This document shows positions 1 to 5,416 of a DNA stretch of 7,342 bases, piece after piece. A model generated the notes under the pieces. The model had not been told where the DNA came from. It saw only the letters and a program-made list of their open reading frames with translations, and made no database searches. Where the stretch lies: contig CALATN010000045.1 in NCBI GenBank assembly GCA_937891895.1, forward strand, positions 1 through 7,342, read 5' to 3'. The position numbers and the translations under genes were made by a program. The stretch comes from an uncultured Clostridia bacterium. Lineage in GTDB: Bacteria; Bacillota; Clostridia; Oscillospirales; Ruminococcaceae. Numbering within the stretch: the first letter of the stretch is position 1; every line of letters starts with the position of its first letter.

Positions 1-510
1 CTCGTCAAGCTTGGGACATCCGATAAGGGTAATGTGGCTGCGGATAAATTCGTTGTGGAAGTTTCCGTAGGCAAAGGCAGTGCAATCCGCCGCAATCAGC
101 AGATTTGCGTTGTCAAAATAAGGTGCATTGACCGGCACAAGCTTTATCTGCACAGGCCACTGCTGAAGCTGGCTTGTAACAGGTGCGGAATATGCAGAAG
201 CAGGTGCCGCTTCACGCCTGATAGCCTTTGAGTTTGTTCCTGGGCAGCCGCAAGGAAGCGTGCCGCCTGCTTTTGCCTGCTTTGCCGCAAGCACGGCAGC
301 CTCGTTGTAGGCAGGCGCTTCACGTTCCTCAAATGTAATGGCATTTGTAGGGCAAGCAGGCAGACAGTCCCCTAACCCGTCGCAGTAGTCCTCACGGGTA
401 AGCTTTGCCTTTCCGTCAACCATTTCAATTGCGCCCTCGTGACAAGCCTTTGCACAAAGCCCGCAGCCGCTGCATTTTTCCTCATCTATCTTTATGATTT
501 TTCTTAACAT
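1..510 (-). CDS. 4Fe-4S binding protein, 5' part (runs off left edge)
   Basis: The first 170 residues of an iron-sulfur protein are present; the 3' end lies outside the window. ATG at 510-508 follows AAGGAGA (518-524) at good spacing. Residues 13-23 have the ferredoxin motif CxxCxxCxxxC. A second ferredoxin-like half at 43-54 reads C-x5-C-x3-CP, so the usual second cysteine is a leucine (L46). A CGC pair follows at 87-89, then a C-terminal region with an AADCTAFAYGNFH segment (about 144-156). From family knowledge, such proteins in Clostridia lie beside a Crp/Fnr regulator and often beside hydroxylamine reductase (hcp), and are thought to serve nitrosative or redox stress; hcp is not visible here. 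It is divergent from the Crp/Fnr gene at 614, so joint regulation is likely. The cytoplasmic iron-sulfur assignment is firm; the precise role is inferred. Confidence 0.88.
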   Translation of the reverse strand, partial: MLRKIIKIDEEKCSGCGLCAKACHEGAIEMVDGKAKLTREDYCDGLGDCLPACPTNAITFEEREAPAYNEAAVLAAKQAKAGGTLPCGCPGTNSKAIRREAAPASAYSAPVTSQLQQWPVQIKLVPVNAPYFDNANLLIAADCTAFAYGNFHNEFIRSHITLIGCPKLDE

Positions 511-532
511 TGTAATTCTCCTTTCGTTGCGT

Positions 533-549
533 GAAAGTCCTTGACTTTC
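533..549. promoter_or_regulatory. 17-bp palindrome between divergent promoters
   Basis: GAAAGTC-CTT-GACTTTC is a perfect inverted repeat with 7-bp arms and a 3-bp centre. Its right arm overlaps the -35 hexamer (541-546) of the plus-strand regulator promoter, and it sits at the predicted transcript start of the minus-strand 4Fe-4S gene. It could be an operator that blocks both promoters or a 5' hairpin of the ferredoxin mRNA. The binding protein is unknown. Confidence 0.55.
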
Positions 550-569
550 TGATATGATTATACTATAAT
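541..569 (+). promoter_or_regulatory. Sigma-A promoter of the Crp/Fnr gene
   Basis: TTGACT (541-546), a 17-bp spacer and TATAAT (564-569) form a near-consensus vegetative promoter. The predicted start is near 576, giving a leader of about 38 nt before the ATG at 614. Confidence 0.8.
557..562 (-). promoter_or_regulatory. -10 element of the 4Fe-4S gene, no good -35
   Basis: The complement of 557-562 is TATAAT. The hexamer 17 bp upstream (complement of 580-585, CAGACT) matches TTGACA poorly, as at activator-dependent promoters. The predicted transcript start is near 550. The element is almost back-to-back with the -10 of the divergent gene, so the two promoters probably exclude each other. Confidence 0.5.
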
Positions 570-584
570 ATTTAAAACAAGTCT

Positions 585-598
585 GTTGTTTTTACAAC
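585..598. promoter_or_regulatory. Candidate Crp/Fnr-family operator
   Basis: GTTGT-TTTT-ACAAC is an inverted repeat with 5-bp half sites and a 4-bp centre, the same geometry as an FNR box (TTGAT-N4-ATCAA). Its centre (591.5) is about 41.5 bp upstream of the predicted minus-strand start, the classic class II activation position, and about +16 in the regulator's own transcript, where binding would repress. The likely ligand is the product of the gene at 614. That pairing is inference. Confidence 0.5.
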
Positions 599-613
599 GG
601 AAATGAGGTTTTT

Positions 614-1273
614 ATGAAGAAATATATTCCGATACTGAAAAGAACACAGCTTTTTTCGGGAGTTGGCGAGGAAGATGTGGGTGCAATGCTCGACTGTCTT
701 CAGGCACGGCTTTGCACATACAAAAAGGGTGAGTTCGTTCTCCGTCAGGGAGAGCATACCGACACCCTTATGGTGCTTGCGGAGGGCAAGCTTCATATTC
801 AGTGTGATGATTACTGGGGTAACCGCAGCATCATAAATATGGTCAGTGCAGGCGAAATGTTCGGAGAAGCTTATGTTGCTCCCGAAAGCGGTGCGCTGAT
901 GAATGACGTGCTTGCGGTAGAAGACAGCGTGGTTATTTTCTTTGACGTGAAAAGGATAATCACAGTCTGTCCAACCGCCTGCAAATTTCACTCGGCTGTA
1001 GTACAGAATTTATTTTTCGCAATTTCAGAAAAAAACAGAAGACTTGTCCAGAAACTGACCTTTATGTCAAAACGTACTACCCGTGAGAAGCTTATTTCCT
1101 ATCTTTCCGAGGAGGCAAAACGTCACAGCAGCAGTAATTTTTCCATACCCTTCAACCGTCAGCAGCTTGCGGATTTTCTTTCCGTAGACAGAAGTGCAAT
1201 GTCAAACGAGTTATGCAAAATGCGTGACGAAGGCTTGCTTGCATTTGAGAAAAACAGATTTACGCTGTTGTAA
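614..1273 (+). CDS. Crp/Fnr-family transcriptional regulator
   Basis: A 219-residue cytoplasmic DNA-binding protein of usual family length. Residues about 14-110 form the cNMP-type beta-barrel effector domain, with GEFVLRQGE at 39-47 and GEMFGE at 80-85. A dimerisation helix spans about 112-150, and the C-terminal winged helix-turn-helix about 155-219, with RQQLADFLS (182-190) and recognition helix DRSAMSNELCKM (192-203). The stretch after GEMFGE lacks the arginine that CRP uses to hold cAMP phosphate, so cAMP is an unlikely effector. Six cysteines occur (28, 34, 64, 119, 123, 201), but no N-terminal FNR-type cluster. ATG at 614 follows GAGG (605-608). It is divergent from the 4Fe-4S gene, so it probably controls a redox or nitrosative-stress regulon, as HcpR-like regulators do. 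The exact subfamily and signal are not proven. Confidence 0.9.
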   Translation: MKKYIPILKRTQLFSGVGEEDVGAMLDCLQARLCTYKKGEFVLRQGEHTDTLMVLAEGKLHIQCDDYWGNRSIINMVSAGEMFGEAYVAPESGALMNDVLAVEDSVVIFFDVKRIITVCPTACKFHSAVVQNLFFAISEKNRRLVQKLTFMSKRTTREKLISYLSEEAKRHSSSNFSIPFNRQQLADFLSVDRSAMSNELCKMRDEGLLAFEKNRFTLL

Positions 1274-1292
1274 AAAACCTGATTAAATACGA

Positions 1293-1322
1293 AAGGCAGT
1301 CCTGTTACCGCAAGACTGCCTT
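1293..1322. terminator. Bidirectional intrinsic terminator
   Basis: AAGGCAGTC (1293-1301) pairs perfectly with GACTGCCTT (1314-1322) around a 12-nt loop. On the plus strand a T-rich tail (CATTTTATTTT) follows, ending the Crp/Fnr transcript. On the minus strand the same hairpin follows the operon ending near 1327. It lies between convergent genes. Confidence 0.8.
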
Positions 1323-1326
1323 CATT

Positions 1327-1443
1327 TTATTTTCCCGCATTTTTCGCGTTGTCGCTAAGACGATTCTTTGCTTCTTCAACAGTTTCGCCTTCACGAGTAA
1401 ACAGCTTTTTCCGCACTATCTCTGTACCGAATTTCGTCAACAC
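1327..1443 (-). CDS. Possible 38-residue protein at the operon end
   Basis: A short minus-strand frame starts with GTG at 1443-1441, or TTG at 1440-1438, and ends with TAA at 1327. GTG shares one base with the TAG of the upstream CDF-like gene, so it could be translated by coupling; no strong ribosome site is visible. The product is charged and lysine/glutamate-rich, for example LFTREGETVEEAKNRLSDNA, and looks like an amphipathic helix without a membrane segment. It fills the gap exactly: the stop lies 4 bases before the terminator hairpin. A -1 frameshift on the upstream gene would append it as a cytoplasmic tail. I do not recognise a family; coding status is inferred from composition and position. 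Confidence 0.45.
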   Translation of the reverse strand: MLTKFGTEIVRKKLFTREGETVEEAKNRLSDNAKNAGK

Positions 1444-2057
1444 TATTTCTTGATTCTCTCCGCAACAGTCTTTACACCGCACCATATAAGATACAATGCC
1501 ACAATAACCGACCCAAGAAAATCAAGATAAAAAGAAACCCTCGACGCAGGGAAAAGTGCCACGGACAAAAGCGCAATTGTTACACAGCCGTCCACAAGAC
1601 TTTTTGCACGGTAAAGCCGCGCCTGCACTGCAATAATCGCATTCGGCTCAGCCTTGTTAAGCTTAGTATACTTCCTCCAGAAAAGCGTGTTTGCAATAAC
1701 ACCAAGCACCGCAATTACAAGCCCCGGGATAACATTCCCCTTTTCCTCATTGTCCGCCGTAAATGCAAGCACCAGCATAAGCGTGCCGCCAAGGCACATC
1801 ATTGCCCCCACAAAAATATTCGAAAGCCGCTCAAGACGCTCTTTTCTTTCCGTGTCGCAGACTCCGTCCTTTGTGGTAATTATGTATACGACAAATGCCA
1901 TTATTATTCCCAGCAGCTCTGCACTTCTCCGCACGAAGTCTGCAATCTGTGTCGAGCTTTGCCCCACCAACAGACCAAGTCCGATAATCAACGGCCCGGG
2001 GGCACTCATTACCACGGACATAAGCAGCGTTTTAGCACCCGAATTCTTATTCTTCAT
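1443..2057 (-). CDS. Short cation-diffusion-facilitator-like membrane protein
   Basis: About 204 residues with six likely membrane segments. The pattern resembles the membrane domain of cation diffusion facilitators (CDF): SSTQIADFVRRSAELLG (about 34-50) matches the usual LLADxxHSxxD region, and RAKSLVDG (about 150-157) with LDFLGSVIVALYLIW (about 178-192) matches helices 5 and 6. Key ligands differ: the HxxxD pairs read RxxxE and KxxxD, and the C-terminal cytoplasmic metal domain is missing (family usual length near 300). Metal transport is therefore doubtful. I chose ATG at 2057 because GGAGG (2064-2068) is 6 nt upstream; a GTG at 2060 is only 3 nt from it. The ATG overlaps the upstream TGA by one base, so the two genes are probably coupled. 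The substrate is unknown. Confidence 0.72.
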   Translation of the reverse strand: MKNKNSGAKTLLMSVVMSAPGPLIIGLGLLVGQSSTQIADFVRRSAELLGIIMAFVVYIITTKDGVCDTERKERLERLSNIFVGAMMCLGGTLMLVLAFTADNEEKGNVIPGLVIAVLGVIANTLFWRKYTKLNKAEPNAIIAVQARLYRAKSLVDGCVTIALLSVALFPASRVSFYLDFLGSVIVALYLIWCGVKTVAERIKK

Positions 2058-2767
2058 CACAAACCTCCGAACAGATAAACCATCGGCAGCAGCGTAATCA
2101 TTGCCGACATCGGACAGATAACCGTATCATTTCCGTTTCTCGAATAAAGCTCGGAAACCGCACTTACCGCTCCTACAAGCAAAGCGATAATTCCGCAGAA
2201 AAGCACGCTCATACCGCCCCGCCACACAAGAATTGCAAATACGCTTATGCAGGAGATTATGAACATTGAAGCCGTACCCTCGTAGCTTTTCTTTCCGTCA
2301 AGACCTGGTGCTTTGATTTTATGCTTGCCGAATTTCTTGCCGATAAGTGCCGCAGCCGCATCGCCTATGCCCCAGGCGTAAAAGCTTGCAAGGGCAAGAT
2401 ACTTGTCCCCGAATATTCCCCAGCACACCGCAACAACTACCGCAAACATAGTATACACAAGCAGAAGACTCTGCTTCAGTTCGCCCGATTTTCGCTCCGT
2501 AGTAAATTCGGAATACTTCTTCAAGCGTTCCGCCAGAGCAAGTATCGGGTATACTACAATTTCAAAAATCACCGCCGTCAGTGCCGCAGACAACCACGTC
2601 GGATAGGAAACAATCAGCACATAGAACGAGCCTAACAGAATGAAATGCAGTATCTTGCGGAAAACCTCATCGGGTATGGTGAACAGAACACGTCCCGAAA
2701 AAGCTAAAATTACAGCTATGACAAAATAAATTATCAGATTGAACGTGCCTAATAATATCGGACTCAT
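2057..2767 (-). CDS. Dolichol kinase / CTP-transferase-like integral membrane protein
   Basis: A 236-residue protein with about eight membrane helices, resembling the COG0170 group (dolichol kinase, phytol kinase, phosphatidate cytidylyltransferase-like), which uses CTP on lipid substrates. Visible motifs: RKxxHF at 37-42, WGIGDAAAALIGKKFGKHK at 132-150, DGKKSYEG at 157-164, a conserved-type glutamate in SAVSELYSRNGNDT (202-215) and the NDT motif before the last helix. All expected family motifs seem present, so it is probably active; the lipid substrate cannot be told. ATG at 2767 follows AAGGAG (2777-2782) with 9 nt spacing. It is first in a minus-strand operon, and its stop overlaps the start of the CDF-like gene. 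Transcription begins at the consensus promoter at 2810-2838. Confidence 0.82.
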   Translation of the reverse strand: MSPILLGTFNLIIYFVIAVILAFSGRVLFTIPDEVFRKILHFILLGSFYVLIVSYPTWLSAALTAVIFEIVVYPILALAERLKKYSEFTTERKSGELKQSLLLVYTMFAVVVAVCWGIFGDKYLALASFYAWGIGDAAAALIGKKFGKHKIKAPGLDGKKSYEGTASMFIISCISVFAILVWRGGMSVLFCGIIALLVGAVSAVSELYSRNGNDTVICPMSAMITLLPMVYLFGGL

Positions 2768-2783
2768 TAGTTTTTTCTCCTTT

Positions 2784-2799
2784 GCAAATCACGATTTGC
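2784..2799. promoter_or_regulatory. Palindrome in the operon leader
   Basis: GCAAATC-AC-GATTTGC has perfect 7-bp arms and a 2-bp centre. It lies at about +4 to +19 of the minus-strand operon transcript, between the promoter and the ribosome site. It could be an operator for a dimeric repressor. The 2-nt centre is too short for a stable hairpin loop without fraying. Confidence 0.45.
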
Positions 2800-2809
2800 C
2801 GTTGAGTTT

Positions 2810-2838
2810 ATTATAGTGAAAAACAGAATAATTGTCAA
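2810..2838 (-). promoter_or_regulatory. Consensus sigma-A promoter of the membrane-protein operon
   Basis: On the minus strand TTGACA (complement of 2833-2838), exactly 17 bp, then TATAAT (complement of 2810-2815): a perfect vegetative promoter. The predicted start is near 2803, with a leader of about 36 nt. Confidence 0.88.
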
Positions 2839-2900
2839 CCTTTCTGATAATGAAAACAACCTGCAAAATTGGAATTTAACGGTGAGATTGTGGAGACCTA

Positions 2901-2936
2901 TTGAGGGAGACCCTTTTGAAAAAGGGTCTCCCTCAA
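2901..2936. repeat. Perfect 17-bp inverted repeat
   Basis: The arms 2901-2917 and 2920-2936 are exact reverse complements with a 2-nt spacer (GA). The core is GGGAGACCC/GGGTCTCCC. It forms the first nested hairpin of the MITE-like element. Confidence 0.9.
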
Positions 2937-2960
2937 ACTCCCTCCCTAAAACTTCTAATG

Positions 2961-3000
2961 TAATTTTCTATATGGGGCTAAAGCCCCATATAGAAAATTA
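2961..3000. repeat. Perfect 19-bp inverted repeat
   Basis: The arms 2961-2979 and 2982-3000 are exact reverse complements around AA. The centre reads GGGGCT-AA-AGCCCC and the outer part is A/T-rich. It is the central hairpin of the MITE-like element. Confidence 0.9.
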
Positions 3001-3024
3001 GACTAAAAGTCTTTGGAAAGGGGT

Positions 3025-3061
3025 CTGGGGAATAACCTTTCCTCAGAAAGGTTTTCCCCAG
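3025..3061. repeat. Inverted repeat with one bulge
   Basis: The segment 3025-3041 pairs with 3046-3061 around CTCA. The outer CTGGGGAA/TTCCCCAG and inner ACCTTTC/GAAAGGT are separated by one extra base on the left arm. It is the third hairpin of the MITE-like element. Confidence 0.8.
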
Positions 3062-3135
3062 TGGGTTCCCACAATCCCCGCTAAATTATAATTTATCACT
3101 CGCTCAGGGCTCGAAGTCAATGTTGCGTCACCGAC

Positions 3136-3167
3136 AAAAATCGGCATCGCTTGAAACGATGCCGATT
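3136..3167 (-). terminator. Terminator of the chemoreceptor gene
   Basis: AATCGGCATCG (3139-3149) pairs perfectly over 11 bp with CGATGCCGATT (3157-3167) around a 7-nt loop. On the minus strand a T-run (complement of 3136-3140) follows. It lies 13 bases past the chemoreceptor stop codon. Confidence 0.9.
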
Positions 3168-3180
3168 ATATATAGTATTC

Positions 3181-4854
3181 TTACTGAACTCTGAAGTAAC
3201 CGATAAGGTCCTTGAGCATCTGTGCCTGTCCCGAAAGCTCTTCGGATGCCGCCGCAGATTCTTCCGCTGTTGCAGAGTTTGTCTGGACTACTTCGGAAAT
3301 CTGCTCTACGCCGACGGTAAGCTGTGTAATGGATTCTGCCGACTCTCTGGAACCTGCCGAAATCTTGCTGTTGATGAGTGCAACCGCACCTGCCGCATTC
3401 GCAACACCTGTCATCTTTTCAGCAACCTCGTCAACAAGCGCGTTTCCTCTTTCAATAGCCGCAACCGTACCCTCGATAAGAGATGTTGTATTGTTTACAG
3501 CCTCTGCAGACTTGCCCGCAAGGTTTCTTACCTCATCAGCAACAACCGCAAAGCCCTTACCTGCCGCACCCGCTCTTGCAGCTTCTACAGCGGCATTAAG
3601 CGCAAGAATATTTGTCTGGAACGCAATATCCTCGATAGTCTTGATAATCTTCTGAATTTCGTCGGAGGAAGTGCTGATTTCGTTCATTGCTTCTACAAGC
3701 TCGGAAATCTTTGCGGTAGCTTCCTGCATTTCAGCACCCGCAAGATTTGTCTTGTTGTTTGCTTCCTCAGCGTCCTCAGCATTTTCCTTGATCTGATTAG
3801 CAATAACCTCAAATGTAGCCGCAAGCTCCTGAACAGAGGAAGCCTGTTCCGTTGCACCCTGAGAAAGGGACTGCGCACCTTCTGAAACCTGATCTGCGCC
3901 AACGGAAACCTGATCCGAAGCAACATTGATCTGTGTAACAGTGTCATTGAGGTGACTTGTAAATGCACGCAGCTGCTGAAGTATTCCTGTGAATGAGCCT
4001 ACATACATAGCTTCATTTTCAGTGTCCGTGCAAAGGTCACCCTCAGCAATGCTGTCAAGCATCTTATTGATATCCCAGATAACATTGTTTGTGTTTGAAG
4101 CCATAGTTCTCATAGAATCAGCAAGAGAACCAAGCTCATCCTTTGAGTAGTATGTAATATCCACATCGAAGTTGCCTCTTGCCATTTCGTCAGCGGCATT
4201 TTCAACGTTCTTGAGTGCGGATACAATGCTCTTTGTGATAATCAGCGCAATAAGTACGCCGATTACAAGTGCCGCAAGACCAATCACGGAAATGATAATA
4301 GCAGTCATACTTGCACGATTTTCAGCTTCTTTGTACATTTCCTCAGCTTTGATTTTTTCATATTCACATATATTTTGTGCAGCAGCCTGAATTGCCTGAA
4401 GTTCAGGAAGCATCTCGCTCTTGTAAACCTTGAACGCAGCCTCTACATCGTGCTTTTCAGCAGCAGCCCTGAAGTGCTGGAGAGTTGTTCTGATAGGCTC
4501 AATGTTCTTTTCAATTGTTTCAACATCTGCCATATCACCCGAGTAATGCATTTTCAGATCAGCAAGTGCATTTTCCATATCAGCAATATTTTCTTCCGCC
4601 ATATTCAGACGCTCAGCTGTTTCAGCATCATCTGTGGAAGAAGAAGCAAACAGCATATTCTTAGCCGCAAGATTTACGTCAAGCATAAATTCGTCAGCAA
4701 TCTGAACATCTGCAAACGGTTCTTCATAAAATTCGGTCAGAAGATTTCCCACTGTCTTGAACGCACTTGCAGCAAAATAGACAATCACTATCAGCAGCAC
4801 AAGCACTGAACCAAATCCAACCAACAATTTCTTTGACATTTTTAAATTTCTCAT
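3181..4854 (-). CDS. Methyl-accepting chemotaxis protein
   Basis: A 557-residue transmembrane chemoreceptor that signals through CheA/CheW. Order: membrane helix about 10-33; helical extracytoplasmic sensor about 34-180 (four-helix-bundle type, ligand unknown); membrane helix about 183-207; HAMP about 208-260; a second HAMP-like stretch about 261-305 (IAEGDL at 269-274, YVGSF at 284-288); then the long signalling coiled coil. The signalling tip near 408-447 (DIAFQTNILALNAAVEAARA, GKGFAVVADEVRNLAG) is fully conserved. Likely methylation sites lie in ATEQASSVQEL (about 334-344) and TAEESAAASEEL (about 529-540). There is no CheR-tethering pentapeptide; it ends FRVQ. I chose ATG at 4854 because AAAGGA lies 6 nt upstream and the product then begins with a short basic segment. 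An upstream in-frame ATG at 4935 would add 27 residues with no ribosome site. It has its own promoter and terminator and no chemotaxis neighbours. Confidence 0.95.
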   Translation of the reverse strand: MRNLKMSKKLLVGFGSVLVLLIVIVYFAASAFKTVGNLLTEFYEEPFADVQIADEFMLDVNLAAKNMLFASSSTDDAETAERLNMAEENIADMENALADLKMHYSGDMADVETIEKNIEPIRTTLQHFRAAAEKHDVEAAFKVYKSEMLPELQAIQAAAQNICEYEKIKAEEMYKEAENRASMTAIIISVIGLAALVIGVLIALIITKSIVSALKNVENAADEMARGNFDVDITYYSKDELGSLADSMRTMASNTNNVIWDINKMLDSIAEGDLCTDTENEAMYVGSFTGILQQLRAFTSHLNDTVTQINVASDQVSVGADQVSEGAQSLSQGATEQASSVQELAATFEVIANQIKENAEDAEEANNKTNLAGAEMQEATAKISELVEAMNEISTSSDEIQKIIKTIEDIAFQTNILALNAAVEAARAGAAGKGFAVVADEVRNLAGKSAEAVNNTTSLIEGTVAAIERGNALVDEVAEKMTGVANAAGAVALINSKISAGSRESAESITQLTVGVEQISEVVQTNSATAEESAAASEELSGQAQMLKDLIGYFRVQ

Positions 4855-4868
4855 AACATTTCCTTTCT

Positions 4869-4887
4869 CCGAAAAATGTTTTTTCGG
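4869..4887 (-). other. Leader hairpin beside the chemoreceptor ribosome site
   Basis: CCGAAAAA (4869-4876) pairs with TTTTTCGG (4880-4887) around a 3-nt loop. It lies directly upstream of the Shine-Dalgarno stretch, so it may influence translation or mRNA stability. A second stem (4909-4916/4924-4931, 8 bp) lies further 5' in the same leader. Confidence 0.45.
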
Positions 4888-4970
4888 GTAAGTAATAATA
4901 TGCACAAAATTTTGGCTTATATTGCCAAAATGCAAGATTTTGTCGACAATCCTGCAAATGCTATACTTAA

Positions 4971-4999
4971 ATTATATACTTTTTTATCGTATTCGTCAA
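4971..4999 (-). promoter_or_regulatory. Sigma-A promoter of the chemoreceptor gene
   Basis: On the minus strand TTGACG (complement of 4994-4999), 17 bp, then TATAAT (complement of 4971-4976). The predicted start is near 4964, giving an A/T-rich leader of about 110 nt. No sigma-D (flagellar-type) promoter was seen, which is unusual for a chemoreceptor. Confidence 0.8.
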
Positions 5000-5015
5000 T
5001 GTTTTGAGAAACATT
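4998..5015. promoter_or_regulatory. 18-bp palindrome overlapping the chemoreceptor -35
   Basis: AATGTTT-TGAG-AAACATT has perfect 7-bp arms around a 4-bp centre. It touches the -35 hexamer and is centred about 42 bp upstream of the predicted start, a position used by class II activators or by repressors. It lacks the CG centre of a CcpA cre site. Confidence 0.5.
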
Positions 5016-5119
5016 CACTGCATTTTAGGCGATTATTACATATTTTCAACAGTTAATGTAGCAATTCATACCATATATTATGCAAGTTATCCCGTGCTAA
5101 CCCGCATATTAAGTCAAAG

Positions 5120-5416
5120 CTACAGACATCCTGCCAATATCCGTATAATAAAACAACCTGCAAAGCTTTTACTTTGCAGGTCAGCCGTATATTTACTCCT
5201 CAATTTTTCATTCCGCTTTTCACGCTGAGTCTTCTCCCACAGATACCCCTCAGTAAACACACCTGTGTCCATTTCTTCAATTACAAGCATATCCGCATTC
5301 TGATGTGACGCATCACGGAACATAGCCTGCACGGAGTCTGTGTTTCGCCGCCTGACTTGGTATTGATTGATCTTGAAAGCATCTCTGTTTTTCCTGTGCT
5401 TAAAGCGTGTTGCATT
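5120..5416 (-). pseudogene. Third-frame tail of the broken mobilisation gene
   Basis: A minus-strand frame, open from about 5416, encodes plausible protein: DAFKINQYQVRRRNTDSVQA, then a hydrophilic stretch with VIEEMDTGVFTEGYLWEK and a basic end. It overlaps the 3' end of the coiled-coil frame in another register and has no good start of its own. The frame runs through the terminator hairpin to 5120, which suggests the original stop was in a different register: a TAA in another frame lies just before the hairpin. I read it as the 3' part of a gene broken by a frameshift near 5340-5410. The family is not recognised. Confidence 0.4.
5145..5180 (-). terminator. Terminator after the relaxase remnant
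   Basis: CCTGCAAAG (5157-5165) pairs perfectly with CTTTGCAGG (5172-5180) around 6 nt. On the minus strand TTGTTTTATT follows. It closes the decayed mobilisation locus and separates it from the chemoreceptor promoter. Confidence 0.8.

Larger units (their letters stand above)
2865..3096. mobile_element. MITE-like element with nested inverted repeats
   Basis: About 230 bp bounded by imperfect terminal inverted repeats. The left end (2866-2893) and the complement of the right end (3068-3096) share AAATT, AATTTA, CGG and GATTGTGG in the same order, roughly 80% identical. Between them lie three long hairpins and one short one: 17-bp perfect arms at 2901-2917/2920-2936, 19-bp perfect arms at 2961-2979/2982-3000, about 16-bp arms with one bulge at 3025-3041/3046-3061, and GTGGG-TT-CCCAC at 3061-3072. 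There is no convincing gene inside. This fits a non-autonomous palindromic repeat family. No clear target-site duplication was found, and copy number cannot be judged from one window. Confidence 0.65.

Noticed and set aside
572..991. Minus-strand open frame across the Crp/Fnr gene
   Set aside because: It overlaps a clear regulator gene and its promoter, has no recognisable domain, and is a shadow.
1654..2635. Plus-strand open frames opposite the two membrane-protein genes
   Set aside because: The minus-strand genes have promoter, ribosome sites and family motifs; the plus frames have serine- or arginine-rich composition typical of antisense shadows.
2865..3096. CRISPR array or tandem intrinsic terminators
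   Set aside because: The hairpins differ in sequence, with no repeated unit or spacer pattern, and terminal inverted repeats enclose them, so a MITE-like element fits better.
3151..3885. Long plus-strand open frame opposite the chemoreceptor gene
   Set aside because: It is antisense to the highly conserved signalling domain, is rich in Cys and Arg, and has no ribosome site. It is a by-product of the chemoreceptor codon pattern, as are the other frames opposite it.
4855..4935. 27-residue N-terminal extension of the chemoreceptor
   Set aside because: The ATG at 4935 lacks a ribosome site, whereas ATG at 4854 has AAAGGA at 6 nt and gives the standard start before the first membrane helix.
4855..4964. 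c-di-GMP riboswitch in the chemoreceptor leader
   Set aside because: The conserved GEMM core sequences are absent and the leader is too A/T-rich.
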